DNA of 64,000 nt from Branchiostoma floridae (Eukaryota; Chordata; Leptocardii; Amphioxiformes; Branchiostomatidae). Where the stretch lies: positions 21,524,187-21,588,186 of the forward strand of contig NC_049987.1 of the NCBI RefSeq assembly GCF_000003815.2, read 5' to 3'. Both the position numbers and the translations under genes were made by a program. The notes under the pieces were generated by a model that did not search any database, was not told the origin of the DNA, and saw only the letters and a program-made list of their open reading frames with translations. Within the stretch, counting starts at the first letter, position 1, and the number at the start of each line of letters is the position of its first letter. Shown in pieces: positions 1 through 10,400 of the stretch.

Positions 1-2
1 AA

Positions 3-1676
3 ATCACTGCAAACCCTGTTATAGACATTGTAAGTGATGATGCTCTGTGTAACTTACAGTTTTCTGTAGATTCCGTTCACAAGGTGCTTGCCACTCTTGA
101 TCCAAATAAGGCTGTAGGTCCAGATGCTATGTCTCCCCATGTCTTGAAGAGATGTGCGGACGTTATCGCACCATCCCTGACTCTACTATTTAATAAATCT
201 TTGGCCTTAGGTAAGTTCCCCTCACACTGGAAAGACGCTCACGTTACTCCCATTCATAAGAAGGGAGACAAAGAGGTCGTTTCTAACTACAGGCCTGTGT
301 CATTACTTTCCACTGTAAGTAAAGTCATGGAAAGGTGCGTTCACGACAGCATAATTCCTAGGCTTCATGCGTCAATACACAATCTACAACATGGTTTCAT
401 GAAAGGCCGGTCAACCACCACCCAGCTTTTGGAAGTGTACCATCAGGTCGGGTCAATTCTTGATAAAGGAGGCCAAGTAGACATGTTGTTTTTAGATTTT
501 GCCAAGGCATTTGATTCAGTCCCACATACTCTACTAGTCCATAAATTACAAATGTACGGTTTTAGCGGTAGTCTCTTGTCATGGATTGAGTCATACCTGA
601 CAAACCGCCGCCAAAGAGTGGTGGTTGAAGGAAGTCGGTCTGATTGGCGTACCGTCACTTCCGGAGTCCCACAGGGCTCCATCCTAGGCCCACTGTTGTT
701 CGTACTTTACATAAATGATCTACCTGACTCGGCTAGAAACTCTATGTCAGCACTTTTTGCAGATGATAGCAAATGTTTCAGAGAGATCCGTAGCACAAAT
801 GACTGTTCAAAACTACAACAGGATATCTGTTCACTACATGACTGGAGCATAATGTGGAAGTTGACTTTCAACCTATCCAAATGCATAGTGTTAAGGTTTA
901 CACGATCCAAGTACCCCATCAGATATGATTATCACATGTCAAGTTCAAACCTGACTGTAGTGGACTGCATGTCCGACCTTGGCATCACAGTAAAATCCAA
1001 CCTCACATGGAATAGCCATGTCATAAGAACAGTGGCCAAAGCTAATCAAATGCTTGGGTTTATCAAGCGTTCCATAGGTTACAAGTCCAACACTGATATA
1101 CGTAAGACATTGTATTTGTCTCTTGTAAGAAGTGTTTTGGAATACTGTTCATCAGTATGGAGCCCCACATCACGTAATCTCACAGCCCTGATCGAGGGTG
1201 TACAGCGAAGGGCAACGAAATACATCCTCGGGCCCTCCGCTGAACACCTGGACTACAAGTCTAGACTATCTAGACTAGGCTTGTTACCACTGTCTTACCA
1301 AAGAGAGATGTCTGATGTTGTGGTATTTGTTAAGTCCCTTGCAAAGGTATATGATTCAGATCTAGCGAGGTTAGCTGCATTCCCTACAAGAACGCCACGT
1401 AGTTCAAGGGCACACATGTTAGTCCCTCAGAGAGTAAGATCTTCTTCATTTGCCTCCTCATTTACTCCACGACTTATCACAATTTGGAACAAACTTCCCG
1501 TTGAAATCAGAGGGCTGGGAGCATCAGCCACAAGCCCGTCCGATGTGTCTGCCTTTAAACGAAAACTATCTACATTTATGCAAAACCGTTTCCGACAAAA
1601 CTTCAAGCTAGAGCAGGCTTGCACATGGTCACTAGCATGCTGTTGCGCCTCTTGCATTGCCACAAGGCCACGATAA
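3..1676 (+). CDS. LINE reverse transcriptase (ORF2, partial)
   Basis: The frame is open from base 3 to the stop at 1674-1676, so this is the 3' part of a longer ORF2 cut by the window edge; an apparent start at 84 (GTG) is not a real start. Reverse transcriptase signatures occur in the expected order: NYRPVSLLS, a GRST finger motif, FLDFAKAFDSV (first catalytic Asp), GVPQGSILGPLLF, then the catalytic FADD box. A C-terminal region with SLVRSVLEYCSSVW and RRATKYILG is typical of CR1/L2/Jockey-type LINEs. The enzyme would copy its own RNA at a nicked target site. The absence of stops or frameshifts over about 1.67 kb suggests a fairly young copy. Confidence 0.9.
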   Translation: MTANPVIDIVSDDALCNLQFSVDSVHKVLATLDPNKAVGPDAMSPHVLKRCADVIAPSLTLLFNKSLALGKFPSHWKDAHVTPIHKKGDKEVVSNYRPVSLLSTVSKVMERCVHDSIIPRLHASIHNLQHGFMKGRSTTTQLLEVYHQVGSILDKGGQVDMLFLDFAKAFDSVPHTLLVHKLQMYGFSGSLLSWIESYLTNRRQRVVVEGSRSDWRTVTSGVPQGSILGPLLFVLYINDLPDSARNSMSALFADDSKCFREIRSTNDCSKLQQDICSLHDWSIMWKLTFNLSKCIVLRFTRSKYPIRYDYHMSSSNLTVVDCMSDLGITVKSNLTWNSHVIRTVAKANQMLGFIKRSIGYKSNTDIRKTLYLSLVRSVLEYCSSVWSPTSRNLTALIEGVQRRATKYILGPSAEHLDYKSRLSRLGLLPLSYQREMSDVVVFVKSLAKVYDSDLARLAAFPTRTPRSSRAHMLVPQRVRSSSFASSFTPRLITIWNKLPVEIRGLGASATSPSDVSAFKRKLSTFMQNRFRQNFKLEQACTWSLACCCASCIATRPR

Positions 1677-1850
1677 TTTTACCTTATATTATTACTACAT
1701 GTACATTTGTATATCTATTTCATAGATCTAGACTCCATATTGTATGTGTGTTGTTAACTTGATTTATCTTGACTTGAATGTTACATTGATTATGATATCT
1801 GTTCTTGTATTTATGTATATAATGATTTGATGTATCATTGTTATGTTTAA

Positions 1851-1899
1851 GGTATGGCGGCTTCGAAAAGGTGTCTTTTGACACCTGTTCCGCCATACC
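1851..1899 (+). promoter_or_regulatory. 3'UTR stem-loop of the LINE
   Basis: GGTATGGCGG pairs with CCGCCATACC, enclosing an inner perfect stem AGGTGTC / GACACCT with a TTTT loop. It lies about 30 bp before the LINE 3' end, where many CR1/L2-type elements carry an RNA structure recognised by the reverse transcriptase. The function here is inferred. Confidence 0.6.
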
Positions 1900-1932
1900 C
1901 TCCAGTGTGGAGAATCCAAATAAATAAATAAT

Positions 1933-2794
1933 GAATTTATAGTACACAGCACCTTCTTCTGATTGCTTGCTGTCACAGAAGAAAGTCACAGACAATACTA
2001 CTACTGTCAATAAGTCTATACAGACTATGACTGCGCAATGGAACTAAATGACAATGAAGACTACATAACTGTTAAGTAACAGTACTCATAAATGTACAAA
2101 ACAGAATACAGCTCAGTCACGACTCACTTGACACATTAAGTTTTAAGAGTTCAATTCAACAAGCTTCAATAGACAATACATGTTATAGCAATCAGATCAT
2201 AGTGTACATTAGTCATGATCTACAAGAGTGGGCAGTATTTCAACAGAGTGAAGCCTGCTGTTGAGGCTACCCTCCTGTCTGCTCCCTTTGTGCCCAGTCT
2301 GGCACAGTAAAACCTCTCAACCGCTGGCCTCCCAGCAGGATATTTACTCAAAGGTGCTTGTGACTGTTGCCTTTTCTCCGCTCATCATCTGTAGTTGTCA
2401 GTCACAGAAAGCCCCCAGAAGGCTACTCAGAGCCCTCTTTCAGACAGAAGCTCTTCTATTCAGGGCTCCAACAAAGGCTGTCCCCTCCATGCGCCTGGCT
2501 TCTTGTTGGAAAGGAGTTCTGGACTCTTCTGTCGAGGAGGACGTTTTGTTTGCTCTGCTGCCAGGGTAGGAGGCCCAGTGACCTTCGTTGTACCTTTGTT
2601 TGACCTTGAAGATTGATCTGCTTTTGATAAGAGTATACTCCAGATATTGCAAAAAAGCCCACCTCAACTCCAGATATTGTGAATACAAAAAATTGATTCA
2701 GTTATTTATTTACTTCAAAGACATCCCAAAATTTGCGACAGCATTTTCAAATTGGCATTGATTTTGCAAATCTGACATTTTGACAAGTTTAGCC
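1933..2794. other. Intergenic, no gene recognised
   Basis: Sequence between the LINE and the C1q-domain gene. Positions 2260-2570 are somewhat GC-richer and open in several frames on both strands, but none of the translations resembles a family I know, and no splice-consistent extension was seen. The last part probably contains the C1q gene promoter and 5'UTR. Confidence 0.4.
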
Positions 2795-4599
2795 ATGAAA
2801 ATGTCCCTACTTAATGGAATTTTGGCAGTCGTGTTCCTGATGACTCAAGTCTCCTCGCAAAAGAACAACGAAAGCGAGAAGGACTTGACCTGTGACCCCG
2901 GCTGCCGAGGACCAATGGGACCGCCCGGCCAGCGTGGTCGCCCCGGCAACAAGGGGAACATGGGATTGCCGGGATGGAGAGGCGAGGTCGGAGTGCGCGG
3001 GTTACCGGGGAAACCAGGGCTGCGAGGAAGGAGAGGGAGGCCAGGCAAGGCTGGACCTGAAGGCCCGCCAGGACAGAAAGGTAAGCATGTTGTCATGGTG
3101 ATGTTTCCCCAAGATTTTCCTGAAGGAGACTCATATCCGAGAGTAGTTCACTTCCTGTTCCTAAATGTAGCTCTAAGAAAAAGCCCGTCAGTTATACTGG
3201 CTGATACAGTAGAAGCCGTTTAATTGCACACCCCAGTTGCCAGCGTATTTTGTGCAATTATACCAATGGTGCAATAATGCCGAGTTATCCAGCTGGACCG
3301 CACCGGTTTGGGATTTTGGGATTCCGTGCAATTAACAGAAGACTTAGTGTGCCGTTATCCATTGTGCAATTAACTGGCTTTTACTGTATAGTATATTAGC
3401 CTTGGCCGCAGTGTAACCACCTTTTGGCAGACAAGTATGGAGTGGGTATAAGCTCTGGAGGGGTTGTCAGCATTTTCTTCATAATATAATATCTAGTAAA
3501 TTCAATGTCATATCTATCATGTACAGCTGTATCAGGGGAATAAACTGTGCTATCACTATGACAGTTCAGTCTGGCAGACAATAATTTGATCATGAAGCTT
3601 CTTTTCTCACTGTTATCCCAGGAGAGGAAGGCAAAGCTGGAAAACGAGGAACGAAAGGCGACAAAGGTGACCCAGGATTGTCGACATCATCGTCAGTGCC
3701 GTACAACCTGGCCTTTTCCGCAGCAAGGACCACGCCGATCGGACCTGCGTATCGCAACAATGAGGTCATCATCTTCAACCACGTCTTCACGAATGTGGGA
3801 AACGGTTATGATGTAACAACCGGGAAGTTCACAGCACCGATGGATGGCGTTTACGTCTTCATGTACAACGTGCACAAAAATCTCGCATCGCACGGTATGA
3901 GAGTGGCTCTCATGCGCAATGGTGACATACAGGTTAGTAAAGAGATGTATTCAATTTGACTTTAACACTGTCCATTGTATGTATGCATGTATGTATGAAA
4001 TGTTATGTAACTATGTAACGTTACATGTATGTTTGCATGTATATAATATGTATGAATGTATGCTGTCTCCTTACAAATGTAGCTCTAGGGTATGTGTGTG
4101 TGTATCTATCTCCCCAGCTAGCAGCACACTCTAGGGCTAACAACGTGCCTCAAATGAAATTTTACCCCAGGCCTTTCAGAGTTCTAAGAACCCTTACATG
4201 TAGAGTCTATCAGGGGGTTGTGTGGGAAAATTTCCTTGAGGGTACTCCGAAGAACACCAAAACTTCTGGCGAATTTCTGATTGAAATGTGTCTTTTCTCA
4301 TGAGGTTATGATATAAATAAAATACATCCAATTCCAATTCTGCATCCCCCTGTGTTTTAGGCGCCCACCCCCAGCCAGGCTGGTACCTTAGGTGATACAG
4401 AATATGTCATGTTGTATTCTATGTACAGGTGTTAGCTGAGGATGTGAGCGGAGACCCGCAGGACATGGCAGGGAACAGCGTGATCCTGGAGCTTACGGAG
4501 GGGGACGGGGTCTGGCTGGAACTGATGCTGAAGCAGGCCATCAACAGTAGCAAGATGAGGCAGAGCACCTTTTCTGGGTATCTCCTCTTCACACAATAG
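2795..4599 (+). CDS. Secreted collagen-like C1q-domain protein (C1q/TNF-related type)
   Basis: Three coding exons join in phase: 2795-3080, 3622-3932 and 4429-4599, giving about 255 residues. The ATG at 2795 is chosen over the in-frame TTG at 2780 because it begins a signal peptide ([21 protein letters not shown]). A collagen stretch of about 26 uninterrupted Gly-X-Y triplets follows, with the first intron splitting a Gly codon. The C-terminal gC1q domain runs from the AFSA motif through [25 protein letters not shown] and a terminal FSGYLLF, the classic C1q core. Such proteins form trimers that assemble further, and act outside the cell in pattern recognition or signalling. The ligand cannot be told. 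Tandem AATAAA signals lie at 4694 and 4701. Confidence 0.92.
3207..3386. mobile_element. TA-flanked MITE in C1q intron 1
   Basis: A 180-bp element with inverted ends: CAGTAGAAGCCGTTTAATTG at the left and the complement of an equivalent CAGTAAAAGCCAGTTAATTG at the right. TA flanks both ends (3205-3206, 3387-3388). A second full copy is at 18159-18332 and a partial copy at about 37713-37800. The TA duplication fits the Tc1/mariner/pogo superfamily; no transposase is present. Confidence 0.8.
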
Positions 4600-4659
4600 C
4601 ACCTGGGTGGTCTTGAAATGTGTTTTCATCTGCAATCCTGCATATCTATTATCTTTACT

Positions 4660-4835
4660 ATTGGCAACAGTTAGACTTGTTTTTTAATGTGCAAATAAAC
4701 AATAAAACTATGGACTACCAAGAAACAACAAAACCATCTGATGTACTTTATACTATAGCTGTCCATTGGCAACAGTAAGACTTATCTTTTTGCAATGTGG
4801 AAATAAACAATAAACAATCTGATGTACTTGTAGCT
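4660..4835 (+). repeat. Tandem duplication of the C1q 3'UTR poly(A)-signal region
   Basis: A unit of about 105 bp beginning ATTGGCAACAGT and carrying AATAAACAATAAA is repeated (4660-4764 and 4765-4835) with some divergence. Both units keep AATAAA and the CATCTGATGTACTT/CAATCTGATGTACTT motif. Confidence 0.65.
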
Positions 4836-5742
4836 TTTCATCAGTCAGAAGGCACAAACCTCTTCATATCTTTGCCCCTACAGTAGTTTAGAAGCCATAG
4901 TTACATGTACCACCATGGCAAGAGGGTTGCCTAATTGCATCCCTTGTCACTTGTGTAATTTGTAAGGATTTTTAGTTGCTGGGAGGATGACCTATCATTT
5001 TATCTAACATTAAATAATCATGGTTGGTATTTCTTAAAGACATCGAACATGGAAAGGTTTACACAGTGATTCTTCCGCCCCCCACCCCCGCATACACATG
5101 TACATGGTATGTTCCAGGACACCTTTCAACATTCTGATAGATCAGGAAGCCATTACAATAGCTTTGACCTTCACCCTCAGATGTCACAGACATCCTGCCC
5201 TTGGGCATCTCTCAGCTCACAGAGTGCCTGATTTAGCTGTAGGCATGTGGATTAGGATATCAGATGTGTTTGAACTTGACCCTGAATGACCTAAAACTAC
5301 CACTGGAGTGCCTTGGATTAAAAACCTCTTTGGATTACTGGAAGTATGCAGATCCAACAGTGTAGTACTCACTGTACAATCATGTAAACGTTACCACTTT
5401 GGAACTTGTTTCTGTTGCCCAAGAGGTTATGATAATAGATGCCATTACAAGACGCCGGACGGTTTTTAACTACATTTGTGTAATAATTTCAGATCATCAT
5501 GTTATAGTTGTAGACTATAAAAATGATTCATATATTATTCAAAAAAGTGCCAAGAACAGGCATTTTATAATCTTCTAAATTGTTAATGAATAGAACGATA
5601 CGCAAAGTCATGACTGCCATTTATTAATAGGTTTTAAAGGTTTTTGTGCTCTTCAAGTGATGTCTAACATTCTTTGAACTTTCTGATCTCTTCATTAAAT
5701 TACATATAAGTAAGATGTAAATATACATCTATATCTACATGT

Positions 5743-6095
5743 CAGGGCTCTAGCCAGCTCGACATTTTTTTCCGTCAGCCAATTCCCATTGTCGCGAAAA
5801 CACTATTCCAGGAGTTAGAGAGACTGAACTGAGACCTTGAAAAACGGGTTTTAATGAGATTATCGTATGCGAAAGGGCACCGACACACATTATCAACAAT
5901 CATAACAATAGCAAAACAAACAGTGTGTGGCTTTTACGGCCGTGGACGGCGTCCCCAAGCAGCCTGTAGCTTCCACCAAGGAGCTTTTATCAGATTTTTA
6001 ACCGTCAAAGTTGACGGATTGGCTTTGAAATTTTTCCGTCACACGCAGCAAATTTCCGTCAATTGACGGAAAAACAGACGCTGGCTAGAGCCCTG
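5743..6095. mobile_element. hAT-type MITE, copy 1
   Basis: Inverted ends CAGGGCTCTAGCCAGC and GCTGGCTAGAGCCCTG are flanked by a perfect 8-bp target duplication CTACATGT (5735-5742, 6096-6103). CAGGG termini with 8-bp duplications are diagnostic of hAT elements. The interior has repeated CCGTCA/TGACGG motifs. Related copies lie at 22085-22361 and 31648-31922. Confidence 0.9.
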
Positions 6096-7294
6096 CTACA
6101 TGTACATGTAGAGTTGTATATCTATAACTATTAGTATTATCAGACAACTTAATTATATAAAACCATACTGGTCTTACTTTGCAGAGGATAAGCCATGTTT
6201 GTTCTCATCCACAGTCCAATGTTCAGAATCCAAATTCATACATATACTTTCTGTGGGCAATTACGCAAACTGTGATGTAAGGTACTACTATAGTATATAG
6301 ATGTACAATGTAACCTGACCACAAAGTTGACCTCCCCTGCCAGCACAAAAAATGAGCTGTCCAAGAATACCTTTCAACATTGTGCCAGATTGGGCAGCAA
6401 CCTGAGTGCTCACGACCTTGAACGGAAGATATTACAAGAATTCCTTGCCTGAGGCAAAACACCATCCAACATACCTGTCAATCATCCAATATAGGGGTCA
6501 GTAGGGAGGGATCAATGTAGATGGAATGGGGTGAAAGTTGTCAAGAAATGGATGGTCCTGGATTTTCTTTTTAACCTGAGAATCTTCCCTATCATACATG
6601 TATCCAACATGCTTGGTGACCCAAATTAAAACATTCCTGTGATGGGCTTGATAGAAGTTACAGATCGGTAACGGTACATGTACCTGTTTAGAAGGTACCT
6701 CTAATAGAAGGTATGAATCGGTACAGGATTATACTTTGATTAATTCACTATCTACTATTTAAAGCAATTTGTTGGCGGCAACTATTAAAAGTTTGAGTTT
6801 TGTCCTTTGCATTCTGTCCTTAATTTTGTGGTTAAAATCAGTGTGTCAACAACTTAAGTCTTATCAGAGGGATTTCCTCAAGTACAAGGCCAAAAGATTT
6901 AGATCTAACATTGAGCTCACCGCTGGTATTCAAAACATTCGCTCTGTGTGGGAGGCCTGTTCTAGATGAATGATATGTTTTGAATATCTATGTTCTAAAA
7001 CATTCACACATACATTTTTTATCAAGCAGTAGAGTACTACAACACAGCAGCTTAGCAACTGTAACTTATTAAAGGCACTATCTCGTTTGTTTCATGTAAG
7101 GAGTAAACTCAGTCTGCCTATAGTATGTACGAGCTGCGAAAGACCAGACTGTGAGGTTTGACCCACTCGCACCAAGAAAGACTACAGTGTTGTTGTAACT
7201 CCTCTTGAAGTTAAATGTGGTGGGATCTTTGTAAGACGTCTATGTAACTTTACTATACAAGTGGATGTTCCTAAAGGAAGCTAGGTACTCATTT

Positions 7295-7385
7295 CCACCT
7301 GAGTTGAGTGAACACTTAGGTGTAAAGTGCCTTGGCACAATATTGGGGTCTGTTAGGGATTTGAACCCGGACTACCTTGCCAACA
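7295..7385 (-). repeat. Degenerate tRNA-derived SINE piece
   Basis: Read on the minus strand, the stretch has a tRNA B-box-like GGGTTCAAATCCC followed by SINE body sequence (AAGGCACTTTACAC) shared with the copies at 27796 and 41873. Short and eroded. Confidence 0.45.
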
Positions 7386-7494
7386 TACCGGTAAGCACAA
7401 AACTTTCCTCCCCAACTGATGCCAGGTACCCATTTTTAATCTTGGGTGGCATAAGGAAAGTCATGTGAAATGAAGAAGTCAGAACTTTGCCCAC

Positions 7495-10400
7495 CTGCCA
7501 AGTTGACTGGTTGAGTGAAGACATCTTCCTGCTCCGTACGAGTTCTGTTGTCCTCCTGGACGAACCATCGGTAGGACCGGGCGGGGCTCAAGGTTGTAGG
7601 GGTCAACAAGATGTCCACCCCGCCCTCGAACACCTTCCTGAAGTCATTGGCTATCAGCCTTCGTATTCTTTGGGCTTGTATGAAATAGTGATCATAATGT
7701 CTGCAACAAAAACGAGAGAAAAGATGTTAGAAATAAATTTCCTTCAGCTTTTGCAGCAAGTTCCCCTTAAAGATTTTAAACAAGAAAGCTTCTGAAAAAA
7801 GCTGCCCGGTGCGTATTTTGGAAAAAGCCTGAATGTTAAACAAAATCACATGAAAAAAGAGTTTTTAAACATCGAATTACTGAATTGGTCTGTCCTCTAT
7901 TTAAAAAACATTACATGAGATTTGTCTTACAAAGAAATGGACAGTCATGTTATCCATGTTATCTGTATTTATCAAAGATCGTGCGTTCCTTCAGTACGTA
8001 AAGCGGAAACTTTAATAGACTAAGTATTAGTATGGCGTTCTATGCCTAGGCGCGCCTGACTTATGGTTCCGGGTCGGAGTTTAAATCTGACCGGAGTTGG
8101 CGGAAGGGTGGTGTAATAGGCCGGAAGTGCGCTGTTGTCTCCCTAACTTTTGCTCCCTATGGCTTGGTGATCGTTATAGCTGAGCATAGATTTGTCGNNN
8201 NNNNNNNNNNNNNNNNNNNNNNNNNNNNNNNNNNNNNNNNNNNNNNNNNNNNNNNNNNNNNNNNNNNNNNNNNNNNNNNNNNNNNNNNNNNNNNNNNTTT
8301 TCTGAAAAGCCCGTGGGTTGTATTGTTTTTGTGCGAGGAGTAGTTGGTCGGCCAGCGAAACCATTTTTGTATTAGTCCGCTGCAACGGTGATGCGGTTTT
8401 TTTGCCTGATGACCCAAATAGCGGCGTTTTTCATGCGATTTCGAAGAAATGACGTCATCGGAGATTGCAAAAAAGTTATCACATGGAATTTTTTAATTTT
8501 CATTTTACACAAACATGAAGAATTTAGCTTCTCTACCACGTAGGCCGTTATCCTGGGAAAATTAGTTTTTTCCAAGCAGCTTCGATCAAAAAAGTGTTAA
8601 AAAATGATAGTTTTCGGGTCCAAAATAAAAATTTTACTACATATTCTAACCAAAATAAAGAGGCAACATACGGTACCAATAGGTTTGTCGGAAAGAGACA
8701 GTAAACGGCTTTCCGCCATATTGATTAAGTTTTGAGTCCTACGTTTACTAGCGGAACTGTAGCCCTTCGGTCTGAGGCTGCCCGCCAACCTCCGAAATCG
8801 TAAAAGAAACTCCGGTCCGATACCTTAATAGGGCGGCGCTTGTACCATATATGACGTCATAGATGACGTAATTTCGACGCATTTTAAAGTTTCCATCAGA
8901 TGTCGTTATATTGTGTAAAAACAAACACCGTTTTTCATTTTTCTAGTTAAAAAGTCAGCATATTCATGTACAGGCCCTAGGCGCCCCCCTCCCCCTTTTT
9001 CACCCCCCCCCCCCCCCTTAGAACTACCATAACGGGCAACTTTAATCGATTCTGGCGGGCAGAATTTTCCAAAATCATATCTTTCTCTATGTCATTTGAT
9101 TGGAGCTGACCTCTGTCGTTCACCTATCGCATATGTTCGCGATGCCGTGCATTAGTATGACTTAAATGGGCATTAAAGCTGAAATCTTGGTGCTTTAAGC
9201 CCTAACTTAAGGAGAAACTGGGTTTACTGACTTTCGGTTCATAGCTCCTTAACGCGGCGATCTTTTTTTCTTTCGGTGGTATGTAGTAATAGCCTATTAA
9301 AAGCACTACACATCTTTGCCGCGCTTATTCCAACTGCCCGCTTCTAGCGCCGACAATAAGATCCAGTTTGTGCTTTGGACTGTGTAAGAATGCATTCTTG
9401 CACACATTTGGGGCACATTGTGCTTCTTAAGGGGCCGTTCACGGCGAAGTAGTTAAGAGTTTGGTGTCGGACGCGTTTGATTCTGAAAGTGTGAGATCTG
9501 GTCTACTGCTCCATGTCAAAATCTGGCACATTCTTCATTTTACTTACAAGCGATGAACTTAAAACGCGACCCCCTGCTGTTTTCCTTGAGCAACCTCTGA
9601 CGTCACTCTGTGACGTCAGCGATGCCAACTTTTAAAGACGGTTTTCTACCGATGTGTAGCACCGAAACGACGGAGAGTGCACATACTTTCCCGGACAAGT
9701 TTATGGGCAGACTTTGCACCCCATTTTATCCGTTTTCAGAAAAGCGATGTCAGAAAAAAGCATGTTTTTTAATGTTTCTGTATTATAACGTAGGTTCAAT
9801 ATGCATCTAGGCTTGATAGCCTCAAAATACAGTGTTTTTGACCTGACTTTAAACCGCTCCTGTGGGAAAAGTAACCATCGGAGACAAACCAAATTTGGAT
9901 ATATGGTAGATATGAACTTTTTAAGTACAGTGGAATCCGCTTTATTGTATCGCCTATTTGTCTGGGCATTTTATCCAATTATCCGGCCTATTCTAGAGTC
10001 CGAAGTTGGCTATATGACCAGCTTTAGCGGCATTGGTTGGGGAGGGGTGTAGTTTTGAAAACCAATACGCAAACATAACACACAGACGCTCATAGAGGTT
10101 ACCACTCTAACGATACGGAACTCCGTTTACAAAACTTTAATCATATGTTCCGATACTGTGCGATTTCTGTGAGATGCTTGATCTAATAAAGAGTTCAAAT
10201 CAGTGGCTAAATGCACATGTCGAAAAGTACGCTTGACTCGCACAGCCGTGCGTCGGCAATTTGGCGGCATACCAAAACAAAGACGAACATGGCTCCGCTC
10301 GTATGCCAGAGAATATGACGTTACTTTCATAATTTTAAGTTAAAACAACGGTATTGGAGAGTGATAAACTCTTCACCTTCTTGTCTACAACTTGTGTCCA

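Larger units (their letters stand above)
1..1932 (+). mobile_element. Non-LTR retrotransposon (CR1/L2/Jockey-like), 3' portion
   Basis: The left edge of the window lies inside a LINE. It holds the C-terminal part of the ORF2 polyprotein (3-1676), then a 3'UTR of about 250 bp. The 3'UTR contains a strong stem-loop and ends in a short AATA-type tandem repeat near 1920-1932, as is usual for CR1/L2-type LINEs that end in short repeats rather than poly(A). The 5' end and any endonuclease domain lie outside the window. The clade is not certain from motifs alone. Confidence 0.85.
4836..7494. other. Intergenic between C1q gene and QRSL1 exon 10
   Basis: No coding exon recognised on either strand. 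The expected last exon of QRSL1 (minus strand, encoding the conserved PIGLQ region) was looked for here and not seen. The stretch contains a hAT-type MITE (5743-6095) and a degenerate SINE piece (about 7295-7385). The remainder is AT-rich and featureless to me. Confidence 0.4.

Noticed and set aside
2261..2688. Coding exon in the GC-richer block
   Set aside because: Frames on both strands are short, none resembles a known family and no matching splice partners were found.
2845..3096. Proline-rich antisense frame opposite the collagen exon
   Set aside because: It is the mirror of Gly-X-Y codons; the sense frame has a signal peptide, splice sites and a C1q domain.
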